DNA of 64,000 nucleotides from Palsa-343 sp963831055 (GTDB lineage Bacteria; Acidobacteriota; Terriglobia; Terriglobales; Acidobacteriaceae). Under the pieces are notes generated by a model that was not told the DNA's origin, did no database searches, and saw only the letters and a list, made by a program, of their open reading frames with translations. Shown piece after piece: positions 16,054 through 25,185 of the stretch. Position numbers and translations under genes: made by a program. The DNA lies in the NCBI GenBank assembly GCA_963831055.1, contig CAWHOU010000043.1, positions 11,543 to 75,542 on the forward strand. Direction: 5' to 3'. How positions within the stretch are numbered: the first letter of the stretch is position 1; each line of letters begins with the position of its first letter.

Positions 16054-16793
16054 CGGCGCATCCCGACGATGAGAGCGGCGGCTTTGGCGGCGCGCTGATG
16101 CTGGCGCACGAAGCGGGAGCTGAGACCGCTGTGCTGTGCTTCACCGACGGACAGGCGGCGCATTTTCGCGGCGCGGCGGCGGGCGACGAAGAGCTGGGAA
16201 AGCTGCGGCGCGCGGAAATGGATGCGGCCTGCACCGTGCTGGGCGTGACGCGGTGGGATGTGCTCGATTATCCCGATGGCGAACTGGCGCGGCAGAGTTT
16301 TCAGGAGCTGGTGGGGCAGGTCGTGGAGCATATCCGGCGCTGGCGGCCGCAAGTGGTGCTGACGTTTGGTGGAGACGGCGGGGTGAACCTGCACCGCGAT
16401 CACACGATGATTTCAGTGGTGACGACGGCGGCGTTTCATTGGGCGGGGCGGGCGGAGATGTTTCCGGATCAGGTGGAGTCTGGGCTCAAGCCGTATGGGC
16501 CGCGGAAGCTGTATTTCTCGAGCCCGCCGTTTGTGAGCGTGCGCGACCGGCCGGAGCTGACGGGTTCGGCTACGGTGCCGTGGTCGCTGACCCTCGAACT
16601 GGGCGAATTGGCCGAGCGCAAGCTGGAGGCCTTCCAGAAGCACCATTCGCAGCAGGGGGTGCTGGAGCGTGTGGGCGAGCAGGTGCGGGATGCGATGCGC
16701 ATGGAGCGATATTTGCTGGCGGCGCAGCGGGGAATGGGTTCGGTTATGGCGGATACGGGGATGTTTGCGGGGATTGTCGAGGACGGAGAATAG
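16029..16793 (+). CDS. PIG-L (LmbE-like) deacetylase
   Basis: The protein has the zinc-binding VTAHPDDESGGFGG near its N-terminus and the matching HRDHTMISVVT about residue 120, the two metal motifs of PIG-L N-acetylglucosamine deacetylases. Substrates in the family include GlcNAc-linked lipids, thiols and antibiotics; this one cannot be assigned. The TTG at 16029 overlaps rnhB by 25 bases and gives the natural N-terminus LPYRLLCVTAHPDDE. No ATG fits before the first motif. Confidence 0.88.
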   Translation: MPYRLLCVTAHPDDESGGFGGALMLAHEAGAETAVLCFTDGQAAHFRGAAAGDEELGKLRRAEMDAACTVLGVTRWDVLDYPDGELARQSFQELVGQVVEHIRRWRPQVVLTFGGDGGVNLHRDHTMISVVTTAAFHWAGRAEMFPDQVESGLKPYGPRKLYFSSPPFVSVRDRPELTGSATVPWSLTLELGELAERKLEAFQKHHSQQGVLERVGEQVRDAMRMERYLLAAQRGMGSVMADTGMFAGIVEDGE

Positions 16794-17184
16794 AAATGTC
16801 GGGTTTGGCCGTCGGGCCGGTCGTCGAAGGATGAGGCGAGAGCTGGACCCCCATGGGGGTGTTTTGCGGGCGGTGATTGATTCGAAAGAGGTTGGGAGGG
16901 GAGTAACGCTGGTGACCTCTGGCAGGGCTTTGATAAGTGGGCAGATAGCTCGCGAGCGGGAGTGGGTCATTCGCGCTTGCGATTGACTCATTGACGCTTG
17001 GGATGGGGCTTCCTGATTGAAAGTAAGTCAGATGCGTGGCGGGTGCGAGTGATTCATTGGCGTGTGTCATGTCCAGGGGGCAGCCGGTAGGGTCGACAAG
17101 TAGCCAGTAGGGCGGGGCTGGGAGCCGGGAGCGAGTAGCCCCTGGTTCGGATTCGCCTGACTGCGCACACAGACGCCACTTGGT

Positions 17185-17300
17185 TTTCCTCCTCTCTAAA
17201 GAAGAATGCCGCCACGGATGGCGGCATTTTCCTTTTTAACTCTATAAGTTCAGAATAGCATGTTTGGACAGTAAAACTGCCACCTTTGTTGGCGCGGAAG
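17185..17300 (-). promoter_or_regulatory. Promoter plus leader hairpin, copy 2
   Basis: Read on the minus strand this gives GTGGCAG, then CCAAACATGCTATTCTGAAC and TTATAGAG, an A-rich run, then a perfect hairpin (ATGCCGCC, ATCCGT, GGCGGCAT) and an AGAGAGGAGG ribosome-binding site. It aligns with 1030-1135, sharing the GGCAG, ACATG and TATTCTGAACTTA blocks. Here no intact gene follows: a GTG frame of about 40 codons ends in repeats. Confidence 0.5.
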
Positions 17301-17333
17301 TTGTTAGTTATGAAGGATTGTTACTTTGGGTAA

Positions 17334-17392
17334 GTGGTGGAAACTTGACAGAAAACAGGGTACAGGGTGCAGGGTGCAGGGTGCAGGCTCCG
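17334..17392 (+). repeat. GTGGAAA/TTGACA word followed by CAGGGTG array
   Basis: GTGGTGGAAACTTGACAG is followed within ten bases by GGGTACAGGGTGCAGGGTGC and further CAGGGTG units. The same word-then-array order is seen at 22394-22450. Confidence 0.6.
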
Positions 17393-17651
17393 GGACCGAC
17401 GCCTCTGTAATTTGGGGTGCGCGGAGTGGGATGATGGACGGGTGAATGTCGATTTCTTTCCCGGCGGCGTGGCCGTTCTTATTGTTGTCACCGGGTTGGG
17501 TTGAGGTTGGGGTTGCGACGATTCCCGGGGATCTTTGGTTGGGGGCTGGATCTGCAAGCAGTCCCCATTGACCCTGCAATACAATTGCTCTTTCGCGGTT
17601 AACCGGCCGGGGCGGGCTCGACCACATTGTGACCGAATGCGACAGGGAGCG

Positions 17652-19637
17652 ATGACGGAACTCATTTGGGACGGCAAGTACGTTGACGGCAAGCAGCAGG
17701 CTCCGGTTCGGGTCGCGTTGCCCTTTCAAACCATCGAAACGGTCAATGAAAGCACGGCGGACAGAAATCGAACGCTGGAGCTATTTGCATCCGGTAGACC
17801 GACCGAGTGGCGCAATCGGCTAATTTGGGGCGATAAGAAGTACGTTCTGCCCTCTTTGTTGCCGGAATTCGCGGGCAGCGTCAACTTGATCTAGATCGAC
17901 CCGCCCTTCAATACGGGCTCAGACTTTTCGTTTACCGCAACCATTCAAGGACACGGTTCGCCGGACAAGGGGTCGGAGGTCAGTTTCGTGAAAGAGCCTT
18001 CGATCCTTGAGCAAAAGGCATATCGCGATACTTGGGGCCGCGGCTTGGATTCGTATGTGGAGTGGTTTTACGAAGCCATTGTTCTATGCAGCGAACTGCT
18101 GGCTAGTAATGGCTCGATATATGTCCATCTTGATTGGCACGTTGGTCATTATGCGAAGGCCATACTTGACGAAGTGTTTGGAAATGATTCATGCCAAAAC
18201 GAAATTATCTGGAAGAGGACTTCAGCGCGAAGTGACAGTCACACATTCAACCACATTCACGACGTGATCTATCTCTATGCCCGCGGCGATTTCATTTTCA
18301 ATCGGCAGTACGTCCCACACGATGCGGAGTACATAGAAAGCCATTACGGCCAGAAGGACAAAAATGGCCGACGCTACCTGCTGGACAATATGACGAGCCC
18401 CAATCCACGCCCTAACATGACATATGTGTGGCGGGGCCATCAGCCTCCTGCTTTGGGTTGGCGATATTCCAAAGAAACGATGCAGCGGCTACACGATGAA
18501 GGCCGCATCTGGTATCCGGAATCAAAGGACAGACGCCCACGTTTGATTCGTTACCTCGATGAATCGCCGGGGCAACCGGTGACTTCGGTTTGGACTGACA
18601 TTTCTCCGGTGAACTCTCAGGCTATGGAGCGCGTCAACTACGACACGCAAAAGCCAGAGGCTCTTTTGGAGCGGATAATAAAGGCGTCGTCGAATGAGAA
18701 TGACCTGGTGCTCGATTGCTTCGCCGGGAGCGGTACGACGGCGGCCGTAGCGGAGAAGTTGGGGCGTCGGTGGATAACGGCAGACCTGGGCCGATTTGCC
18801 GTCCACACGACGCGCAAGCGCCTGCTCCAGGTGGCGGGCGTCAGACCATTCACCGTGCAGAATCTCGGCAAGTACGAGCGCCAGGCCTGGCAGAAAGCTG
18901 AGTTTTCAAACCAAACATCTGGCGATGAACTGGATGGTCAGAGACGCAGGGAACTCGCCTATCGTGATTTCATTTTGAGCTTGTATCATGCCACTCCCGT
19001 TTCTGGACACGTATGGCTTCACGGTATCAAGTCAGGCCGGATGGTGCATGTAGGCGCTGTTGATGCGCCAGTAACCATCTCCGATATTCGAGCCATCGCA
19101 CGGGAGGTCTGGAAGGCGTCAAACAGTTCTGGCGAACCACGCAAAGCAGCCGCTGATATTTTGGGCTGGGAATTTGCCTTCGAGCTAAATGAAACGGCGC
19201 GGCAGGTTGCAGCCGAGTCCCGCGTGGATGTGGCGTTCAAGAAGATTCCGCGGGAGGTGTTGGAGAAGAAGGCAGTGGATCAGGGCGACATCCAGTTCTT
19301 CGAGCTTGGCGCCCTATCCGTGAAACCGAAGCAGACAAATAGGGAACTGCTGATAGAACTCACAGACTTCGTGATCCCGATTGACGATGTTCCGAAGGAC
19401 GCCCGCAAGGCGATCCAGCACTGGAGCCAGATGATCGACTACTGGGCCGTGGACTGGGATTTCAAAGAGGACACATTCCACAACCAATGGCAGTCCTATC
19501 GCACTCGGCAGGAGCCGAAGCTGGACCTTTTCGCCAAATATGAGTACAGCGAATCTGGTGAGTACAAAGTGATGGTGAAGGTCATTGACATCCTCGGCAA
19601 CGACACGACAAAGACGCTGGGTATCAAGGTGAAATGA
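17652..19637 (+). pseudogene. mod: Type III restriction-modification methyltransferase (Mod) with an in-frame amber codon
   Basis: The frame from ATG 17652 to 19637 encodes one Mod-like DNA adenine methyltransferase, interrupted by a single TAG at 17892-17894. The residues flanking it are GSVNLI and then IDPPFNTGSDFSF: the stop replaces the residue before the catalytic DPPF motif, where Tyr is common, so TAT/TAC to TAG is the simplest change. The SAM-binding FAGSGTT motif comes later (about residue 357), the order expected of beta-class Mod subunits, followed by the target-recognition and C-terminal region. A GTG at 17988 could reinitiate, but that product lacks DPPF. Unless read through or suppressed, the enzyme is inactive. 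The restriction gene begins four bases after its stop. Confidence 0.85.
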
Positions 19638-19641
19638 AGCC

Positions 19642-22233
19642 ATGCCACGCAAGAAGAAGGCGGTTGCAGAGAATCAGACGGAGCTTCTGGACGTAACCTC
19701 TAAACTGCGAACAGCGCCGTGCGTTCCCGCGTTGCGCGAAGCGGTGAAGGCGTGGGTCGCCGGCGGTTACAAGGGAATCACCGATACGACACGCATCCTG
19801 ATTAACCATTGGTTCCATACGGACCACAAGCTGCCCACCGGGGGGCCGTTCCGCTATCACCGCTCCCAGCAGGAAGCAATCGAAACGCTGATTTTCGTGT
19901 GGGAGTTTGTGAAGGTCCGCACGCGGAAAGGTATTCTGCAACGCTACGCGACAGATTTGCAAGGCGTGGCGCTGCCTCCCTATGACGACTTCGCCCGCTA
20001 CGCCATCAAAATGGCGACAGGCAGCGGTAAGACCAAGGTAATGGCGCTGGCTATCGCGTGGCAGTTCCTGAATGCGGTGCGGGAGCAGGACGCGATTGCG
20101 AAGGACTTCGCCAAGACGTTCCTCATCATTGCCCCCAACGTAATCGTGCTGGAGCGGTTGAAACAGGATTTCGCCGGCGGCCGCATCTTCCGTTCCGACC
20201 CAGTGATCCCCCGTGAGCTACAGATTTTTTGGGATTTCGATTGCGTGATGCGGGGTGAAGCGGAGAAGGCACCGGCGGAGGGAATGCTGTTTCTAACCAA
20301 TATTCAGCAATTTTACGAGCGCGCCGAACGCAACGGCGATGCCGAGCCCGATGCCATGACCGCCGTGCTCGGCCAGAAGCCACCCGCGAAGAAGCTGGAC
20401 CTGACTGACTTCGACGATCGGATTGCCCTGCGGGCCGGAAACCTTCTGGTGCTGAATGACGAGGCTCACCATACGCATGACGAAAACAACGAATGGAATC
20501 GAGTGATCAGGGATCTGCACCAGAAGACGGCGCTCACCGCACAACTGGACTTCTCAGCCACGCCGCGCTTCACGAAGGGGGCAATCTTTCCCTGGACGAT
20601 TTCTGACTATCCGCTGAAGCAGGCCATTCTGGACGGGATCGTGAAGCGGCCGATGAAGGGCATCGCGCATATAACGGAGGCGAAGTCGGACTATGCCAGC
20701 GTGCGCTATCAGGGCTATCTGGCGGCGGCTGTAGAACGCTGGCGTGAGTACCGCACCCAACTGGCTCCGCTGAAGCAAAAGCCCGTGCTGTTCATCATGA
20801 TGAACGACACCGAGGAAGCGGACGACGTTGCGGCGTGGCTACGGGAGAAGTACACGGCGGAATTCGGAGGCGATAAGACCGAAGTCATCCACACCGACAA
20901 GAGCGGCGAAGTCAGCAGGAAGGATTTGGACGAGGCCCGTGAAGCTGTGCGCGGTGTCGATTCACCGGATAGCCCGATCAACGCCATCGTCTCAGTGCTG
21001 ATGCTGCGTGAAGGTTGGGACGTGCGAAATGTGACGGTGGTGGTCGGATTGCGCCCGTACACAGCAAAGGCGAACATTCTGCCGGAACAGGCCATTGGGC
21101 GCGGATTGCGGCTGATGTTCCGTGATCTTGGCGCGGACTATACGGAGCGGGTAGACATCATCGGCAATAAGAAATTTCTCGATTTCGTGGACGATCTCGA
21201 AAAGCTGGAGGAGTTGCAACTCGATACGTTTGAGGTCGGGAAAGACAAGCTGCGCATTGTTACGATCCTTCCCACTGAGGATCGGAAGCAATTCGACATC
21301 GGTCTGCCGCTGCTTTCTCCTGTACTGGTTCGCAAGAAGAGTTTGGCTGAGGAAATTGCCGGACTTGACGTGATGTCGTTCCAGACCATCCTGCTACCGA
21401 TGTCGGGGAAGGACCCGAACAATAAGACCTTCCGGTATGAGGGCTACGACATAATCACGCTGCTTAAGGAAGTCGAGCGAGACTACACGATTCCCGAGCC
21501 GCAAACGGCGCAGGAAGTGATCGGGTACTACTCCCGGCGCATTGCGGAGGCGGTGAAACTGCCATCGCAGTTCGCGGCGCTCGCCCCGAAGGTGCGGGAG
21601 TTTTTTGAACAGAAGGCGTTTGGGCAGACGGTGGACCTTTCGGATCGCGAGGTCGTGAAAGCCATGAGTACGCCCGTTGCTCATTACGTCTGCGTGGACG
21701 TGTTTTCGAAGGAACTGAAGCAACTGACGATTGCGGAGCAGGAGCCGACGCTGCTGGAGCCGGAACGGATGCTCTCTAGCTGTCAGCCGTTTCCGTGGTC
21801 GCGCCAAGTCTGGGAAGGGGTCAAAACCGTGTTTAATCTGGTGCCGTGCGACAACAGCTTCGAGCGCGCCTTTGCGAAGTTTCTGGACAATGCCGAGGAC
21901 GTGCAGGCATTTGCCAAGCTGCCACAGCCGTTCGGGTTCTCGATTGAATACACGGACAAGGCCATGAACCTTCGCTGGTATTATCCGGATTTCGTTGCTG
22001 TGGACGGCCGTGGTGATCGGTGGCTGCTGGAAACCAAGGGCGCGGAGACCGATGATGTCTCTTTCAAGGACGCGGCCGCGGCGCGGTGGTGCGAGAACGC
22101 TTCGGATCTAACGAAGACTCAGTGGCGATATCTGAAGGTTCCACAGAAAGCATTCGAGCTCTTGCAGCCCGGCCGCTTAGTGGATTTGAATGCCTTGCGG
22201 GGGGAATATTCAATGCCAGTCATCCCGGGCTAG
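19642..22233 (+). CDS. res: Type III restriction enzyme, Res subunit
   Basis: The 863-residue protein is a superfamily 2 helicase-nuclease. Walker A is KMATGSGKTKVM near residue 124 and Walker B is LNDEAHHTHDE near 272. The helicase C-terminal motif is LREGWDVRNVTVVVGLRP with EQAIGRGLRLMF. The C-terminal end holds a PD-ExK nuclease pattern, RWYYPDFVAV then WLLETKGAE, around residues 778-800. Res translocates on DNA and cuts only as a complex with Mod, which supplies site recognition. Res therefore looks intact while its partner mod carries a stop, so the system is probably silent as read. Confidence 0.92.
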   Translation: MPRKKKAVAENQTELLDVTSKLRTAPCVPALREAVKAWVAGGYKGITDTTRILINHWFHTDHKLPTGGPFRYHRSQQEAIETLIFVWEFVKVRTRKGILQRYATDLQGVALPPYDDFARYAIKMATGSGKTKVMALAIAWQFLNAVREQDAIAKDFAKTFLIIAPNVIVLERLKQDFAGGRIFRSDPVIPRELQIFWDFDCVMRGEAEKAPAEGMLFLTNIQQFYERAERNGDAEPDAMTAVLGQKPPAKKLDLTDFDDRIALRAGNLLVLNDEAHHTHDENNEWNRVIRDLHQKTALTAQLDFSATPRFTKGAIFPWTISDYPLKQAILDGIVKRPMKGIAHITEAKSDYASVRYQGYLAAAVERWREYRTQLAPLKQKPVLFIMMNDTEEADDVAAWLREKYTAEFGGDKTEVIHTDKSGEVSRKDLDEAREAVRGVDSPDSPINAIVSVLMLREGWDVRNVTVVVGLRPYTAKANILPEQAIGRGLRLMFRDLGADYTERVDIIGNKKFLDFVDDLEKLEELQLDTFEVGKDKLRIVTILPTEDRKQFDIGLPLLSPVLVRKKSLAEEIAGLDVMSFQTILLPMSGKDPNNKTFRYEGYDIITLLKEVERDYTIPEPQTAQEVIGYYSRRIAEAVKLPSQFAALAPKVREFFEQKAFGQTVDLSDREVVKAMSTPVAHYVCVDVFSKELKQLTIAEQEPTLLEPERMLSSCQPFPWSRQVWEGVKTVFNLVPCDNSFERAFAKFLDNAEDVQAFAKLPQPFGFSIEYTDKAMNLRWYYPDFVAVDGRGDRWLLETKGAETDDVSFKDAAAARWCENASDLTKTQWRYLKVPQKAFELLQPGRLVDLNALRGEYSMPVIPG

Positions 22234-22395
22234 GGCAGGGAGGGGATGGATGGTTCATTGGTGCTTCAAAACAGCCGGCGCTAAAGTTGGAGAGCCGGTG
22301 GGGCCGGGCCTGAAGGCCGCTTCAATTTAGGGGCCGTTCATTCCCCGGGTTAAAAGCCGGGGGCTTCTGCACTGGCCCGGCTGAAGCCGTTCGGG

Positions 22396-22450
22396 TAAGT
22401 GGTGGAAAGTTGACAAGAAGGGTAGAGTTTAGAGTTTAGGGATTAGAGGT
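22396..22450 (+). repeat. GTGGAAA/TTGACA word followed by a GAGTTTA array
   Basis: GTGGTGGAAAGTTGACAAG is followed by AGAGTTTAGAGTTTAGGGAT. It parallels the arrangement at 17334. Confidence 0.6.
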
Positions 22451-22612
22451 CATGGTGCTGCGTTGTCCGGGAGCGGCTGGAGGGTCGCCAGCTCGCGGAT
22501 CAGCCTCACGGTTTCGAGGCTGACAGTGATGACCTGACCGCTGAGGCGCCTATTGGAAATCGCGCCGAATTTTTTGAAATCGGGGCTCGTTGAATGGCCG
22601 GTTCCAGGTCCC

Positions 22613-22642
22613 GCGGGATGGCTCGGACGAGAGCCATCCCGC
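22613..22642 (-). terminator. Hairpin ending secreted paralogue 1
   Basis: GCGGGATGGCTC (22613-22624) and GAGCCATCCCGC (22631-22642) are perfect complements with a six-base loop, about 15 bases after the stop of the gene. There is no T run. Equivalent hairpins follow the other three paralogues. Confidence 0.6.
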
Positions 22643-22656
22643 AGGATTGGATGGAG

Positions 22657-23121
22657 TTACTTCACCTGCGTTGCCGTGATTGTGCCGGTGAGGGCAGCAA
22701 CACTTGCTCCGCCCCAATACATGCACTCCACCCAAATCTCGGTTGGCGCGGTCGTGGTGTAGTAACCGTTGAGCGGAAGCGTGACGTATCCACCTTGTTC
22801 GGCCGGAATCGTGGCCATCGAATACGGTCCGTATGGCAGTGGGGTGGTGCCGCCGGCCTGATTTGTGGTGTAGCAAAGCACGGGCGTCTGAGATGCGTAA
22901 CCGGGAGCCTCGTCGAGGATTTGCTGTCCCACAAGGGAATACGTTCCGGCATTGGGCAAAATAAGCGCCATGAGGGTTCCGCGGCTGTTTTGAGCCAGTG
23001 TTTTGGTGGTGGTTGTGGCGGTCGACGCAAAGGCCATTTGCGCCGAGGCGCTGTGCGCGGTGGCGAGGATGGTTGCGGCCGCGAAGGCGGCCGGGACGAA
23101 GGTGCGGATGGCGGATTTCAT
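22657..23121 (-). CDS. Secreted protein of a four-member tandem family, copy 1
   Basis: The 154-residue product begins MKSAIRTFVPAAFAAATILA and ends its signal peptide at AHSASAQ. The mature part is rich in Thr, Gly, Ala and Tyr, with segments such as LMALILPNAGTYSLVGQQIL, PLPYGPYSMATIPAEQGGY and TLPLNGYYTTTAPTEIWVEC. Two Cys residues (VLCYTTN and WVECMYW) match those of the other copies and could form a disulfide. It looks like a small beta-rich extracellular protein; I recognise no family. The start is set by homology to the other copies and by GGAGAGACCACC just upstream. It is the most diverged of the four. Confidence 0.75.
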   Translation of the reverse strand: MKSAIRTFVPAAFAAATILATAHSASAQMAFASTATTTTKTLAQNSRGTLMALILPNAGTYSLVGQQILDEAPGYASQTPVLCYTTNQAGGTTPLPYGPYSMATIPAEQGGYVTLPLNGYYTTTAPTEIWVECMYWGGASVAALTGTITATQVK

Positions 23122-23215
23122 GGTGGTCTCTCCTTTTGGATAGCGGGCTTGATGACCGCCTTCACTGATGAGTGCGCGGTGGGCGGGGAAAGGGGGCAAA
23201 CGAATTGAAAATTAT
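23122..23215 (-). promoter_or_regulatory. Conserved leader of secreted paralogue 1
   Basis: On the minus strand the leader reads CGCACTCATCAGTGAAGG, a GCGG stem, TATCCAAAAGGAG and the start codon, shared with three other leaders at 23777, 24475 and 25186. The spacer between the GCGG and CCGC parts varies between copies. Confidence 0.6.
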
Positions 23216-23281
23216 TTTCGCGGGGGCTGTATGCGAAGCTGACTATCGCCGGTGCGGGTCACGGCAGCCATTCAAGCCGAG

Positions 23282-23307
23282 GGGGTGGCTCAAATAAGAG
23301 CCACCCC
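23282..23307 (-). terminator. Hairpin ending secreted paralogue 2
   Basis: GGGGTGGCTC (23282-23291) and GAGCCACCCC (23298-23307) are perfect complements with loop AAATAA, about 22 bases after the stop codon. Confidence 0.6.
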
Positions 23308-23329
23308 GGCAGGGACAGCAGCGACCAAG

Positions 23330-23776
23330 CTACTGCACTTTGGCTGCAGTGATATTGCCGATGGCTGACAGGATTTCTCCCGAGGTGTTCGTGGTACGGC
23401 AGACGAGGTACAGTTCCGTCGACCCCGAGACGCTGTACCATCCGTAGAACGAAAGCGTGAGCATCCCGCCGGCCGGAATCGTTCCCGAGGAGGTCAGTCC
23501 GTAGGGCAGCGGTGCGGAGCTACCTGCCGCTGGCGACATCCAGCACCATACGTATGCTGACTGGCTGCTGTTATTGGCGATCGCTTGCTGGCCGCCAATG
23601 GTGAAATTTCCGGACTGGCCGACGATCACGGCATTGACGGTTACATTCCCACCCGACAATGTGTAGTCGCTGCTTGTGTTGTGGGAGTAGATCTGGGCGG
23701 ATGCGCTGTGCGCGGTGGCGAGGATGGTTGCGGCCGCGAAGGCGGCCAGGACAAAGGTGCGGATGGTGGATTTCAT
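23330..23776 (-). CDS. Secreted protein of a four-member tandem family, copy 2
   Basis: The 148-residue product starts MKSTIRTFVLAAFAAATILA with cleavage near AHSASAQ. The mature region has SGNFTIGGQQAIANNSSQSA, VWCWMSPAAGSSAPLPYGL and STELYLVCRTTNTSGEI, ending IGNITAAKVQ. It keeps the two Cys and the IGGQQ and PYG words of the family. Signal peptide and leader are nearly identical to copy 3, so these duplicated recently while the mature part diverged. No function is known; a surface or matrix role is a guess from its composition. Confidence 0.8.
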   Translation of the reverse strand: MKSTIRTFVLAAFAAATILATAHSASAQIYSHNTSSDYTLSGGNVTVNAVIVGQSGNFTIGGQQAIANNSSQSAYVWCWMSPAAGSSAPLPYGLTSSGTIPAGGMLTLSFYGWYSVSGSTELYLVCRTTNTSGEILSAIGNITAAKVQ

Positions 23777-23860
23777 GGCGGTTCTCCTTTTTGGATAGCG
23801 GCCTTGAAAGCCGCCTTCACTGATGAGTGCGCGGTGGGCGGGGAAAAGGGGCAAGGGGTT
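23777..23860 (-). promoter_or_regulatory. Conserved leader of secreted paralogue 2
   Basis: The leader contains CGCACTCATCAGTGAAGGCG followed by GCTTTCAAGGCCGCTATCC and AAAAAGGAGAACCGCC before the ATG. GCGGC, loop TTTCAA, and GCCGC form a stem shortly before the ribosome-binding site. Confidence 0.65.
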
Positions 23861-23982
23861 CTGAATTTTTTCACTGAGGGTGGGTCAATCATGGGAAAGA
23901 AATGGGAACGGGCCGGACAACCGGCGCCCGGAGTCAGGAGGCCGGGGCATTGCCTTTGCAAACAACTCTGGAACAAACCAAA

Positions 23983-24010
23983 TGGGGTGGCCCTGGTTGG
24001 AGCCACCCCA
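23983..24010 (-). terminator. Hairpin ending secreted paralogue 3
   Basis: TGGGGTGGC (23983-23991) pairs with GCCACCCCA (24002-24010), about 17 bases after the stop codon. Confidence 0.6.
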
Positions 24011-24027
24011 CGCGACGAGCGACAGAA

Positions 24028-24474
24028 CTACCAGAGCATTGCGGTGATATTGCCCCAGGTTCCCAGGGCAACTGAGCCCGCGGCGCCATAATTGTGGCAG
24101 ACAACCCAAAGATCCGTCGGCCCCGTGGCTGTGTAAGAACCGTTGAGCGGAATTGTGATTGCCCCGCTGACCGTTGCCCAGGCTTGTGGTCCGAAGGGTA
24201 TCGACGTAGTGCTGCCGTTCACGGTCGAAATCCAGCAATATATTTCTTCCGACGGATTGTTGCCTGTATTGGCGAACGCTTGCTGGCCGCCGATCATATA
24301 GGTTCCAGCGTAGGGCAGAGCCAAAACCATGACCGATGCGGTTCCACCGCCGCCGATTTGATGGTCGCCGCTGCCATTGCTGGAATAGATCTGCGCGGAG
24401 CCGCTGTGCGCGGTGGCGAGGATGGTTGCGGCCGCGAAGGCGGCCAGGACAAAGGTGCGGATGGTGGATTTCAT
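24028..24474 (-). CDS. Secreted protein of a four-member tandem family, copy 3
   Basis: The 148-residue product has the same signal peptide as copy 2, ending AHSGSAQ. Its mature part reads SVMVLALPYAGTYMIGGQQA, EIYCWISTVNGSTTSIPFGP, then TIPLNGSYTATGPTDLWVVC and ends WGNITAMLW. It is closest to copy 4 in the mature region but to copy 2 in signal peptide and leader, a mosaic that suggests gene conversion. Two Cys residues are conserved. Function unknown. Confidence 0.8.
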   Translation of the reverse strand: MKSTIRTFVLAAFAAATILATAHSGSAQIYSSNGSGDHQIGGGGTASVMVLALPYAGTYMIGGQQAFANTGNNPSEEIYCWISTVNGSTTSIPFGPQAWATVSGAITIPLNGSYTATGPTDLWVVCHNYGAAGSVALGTWGNITAMLW

Positions 24475-24558
24475 GGCGGTTCTCCTTTTTGGATAGCGGC
24501 CTTGAAAGCCGCCTTCATTGATGAGTGCGCGGTGGGCGGTAAAAAGGGGCAAAGGGCG
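24475..24558 (-). promoter_or_regulatory. Conserved leader of secreted paralogue 3
   Basis: The sequence is nearly identical to the leader at 23777-23860, including the GCGGC-TTTCAA-GCCGC stem and AAAAAGGAGAACCGCC. Confidence 0.65.
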
Positions 24559-24692
24559 GGGATCTTTTTTTGCGAAGTTCGGCGGGGGGTTGAGGAGACG
24601 GGTGGGGCTTGGCGTGACCGGGTCTGCGGGGTGGCTCGGTTAAGCGATAGCGACAATTGAGCAAACGCCTGGGTGGGATCTCGAATGCGCCT

Positions 24693-24722
24693 GCGGGGCG
24701 GCTCAACCTGGAGCCACCCCGC
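24693..24722 (-). terminator. Hairpin ending secreted paralogue 4
   Basis: GCGGGGCGGCTC (24693-24704) pairs with GAGCCACCCCGC (24711-24722) with one G-T pair and a six-base loop. Confidence 0.6.
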
Positions 24723-24738
24723 GTGACGAGCGACAAAA

Positions 24739-25185
24739 CTACCAGAACATTGCGGTGATATTGCCGTATGTTGCCAGGGCAGCTGCGCCAAAATTGTGGC
24801 AGACGACCCAAAGATCCGTCGGCCCTGTGGCGGTGTAAGAACCGTTGAGTGGAAGTGTGATCACCCCGCCGGAAGCAGCAGCCGTTGCCCAGGATGAGGG
24901 CCCGTAGGGCACTGAGGCCCCGCCGTTGGCGGTCGAAATCCAGCACGTTACGGTTTCTTCCTGGTTGTTGCCTGCTGTATTGACGATCGTTGTTTGGCCA
25001 CCAAGCATATAGGTTCCGGCGTACGGTAGAGCCAAAACCATGACCGAAATGTTCCCGCCGCTACCGAGGTTATGGTCGCCGCTTGCATTGCTGGAAAAGA
25101 CCTGCGCCGAAGCGGGGCTTGTAGAGATGGCAATGGTTGCGGCCGCGAAGGCGGCGAGGACGAAGGTGTGGATGCTGAATTTCAT
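24739..25185 (-). CDS. Secreted protein of a four-member tandem family, copy 4
   Basis: The 148-residue product begins MKFSIHTFVLAAFAAATIAI with cleavage near SPASAQ. The mature part has ISVMVLALPYAGTYMLGGQT, VTCWISTANGGASVPYGPSS and TLPLNGSYTATGPTDLWVVC, ending YGNITAMFW. It lies nearest the ECF sigma gene, which is upstream on the same strand with a 195-base gap. Whether that sigma factor drives the family is unproven. Confidence 0.8.
   Translation of the reverse strand: MKFSIHTFVLAAFAAATIAISTSPASAQVFSSNASGDHNLGSGGNISVMVLALPYAGTYMLGGQTTIVNTAGNNQEETVTCWISTANGGASVPYGPSSWATAAASGGVITLPLNGSYTATGPTDLWVVCHNFGAAALATYGNITAMFW

Larger units (their letters stand above)
16794..17651. other. Long intergenic region rich in decayed repeats
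   Basis: No credible gene is present. At 17085-17150 there is a keyword array (AGTAGCCAGTAGGG, GGGAGCCGGGAGCGAGTAG). At 17185-17300 lies the second, minus-strand copy of the promoter-hairpin element. A GTGGTGGAAACTTGACAG word is at 17334, followed by CAGGGTG repeats to 17390. The minus-strand frame at 16744-17070 is repetitive and could be the decayed remains of a gene once driven by the element. Confidence 0.6.
22234..22656. other. Intergenic region with repeats and a short reading-frame remnant
   Basis: Positions 22290-22390 hold GC-rich hairpin words (GGGCCTGAAGGCC, CCCGGGTTAAAAGCCGGGGG). GTGGTGGAAAGTTGACAAG lies at 22396, followed by TAGAGTTTAGAGTTTAGGG. On the minus strand, 22450-22560 reads AISNRRLSGQVITVSLETVR, LIRELATLQPLP, without a usable start codon, probably the tail of a lost gene. 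Confidence 0.5.

Noticed and set aside
16744..17070. 108-residue minus-strand frame downstream of the orphan promoter-hairpin element.
   Set aside because: The translation is made of reused words (NESLAP, NESIAS, ANDPLP) without domain character. It is more likely repeat DNA or a decayed gene than a living one.
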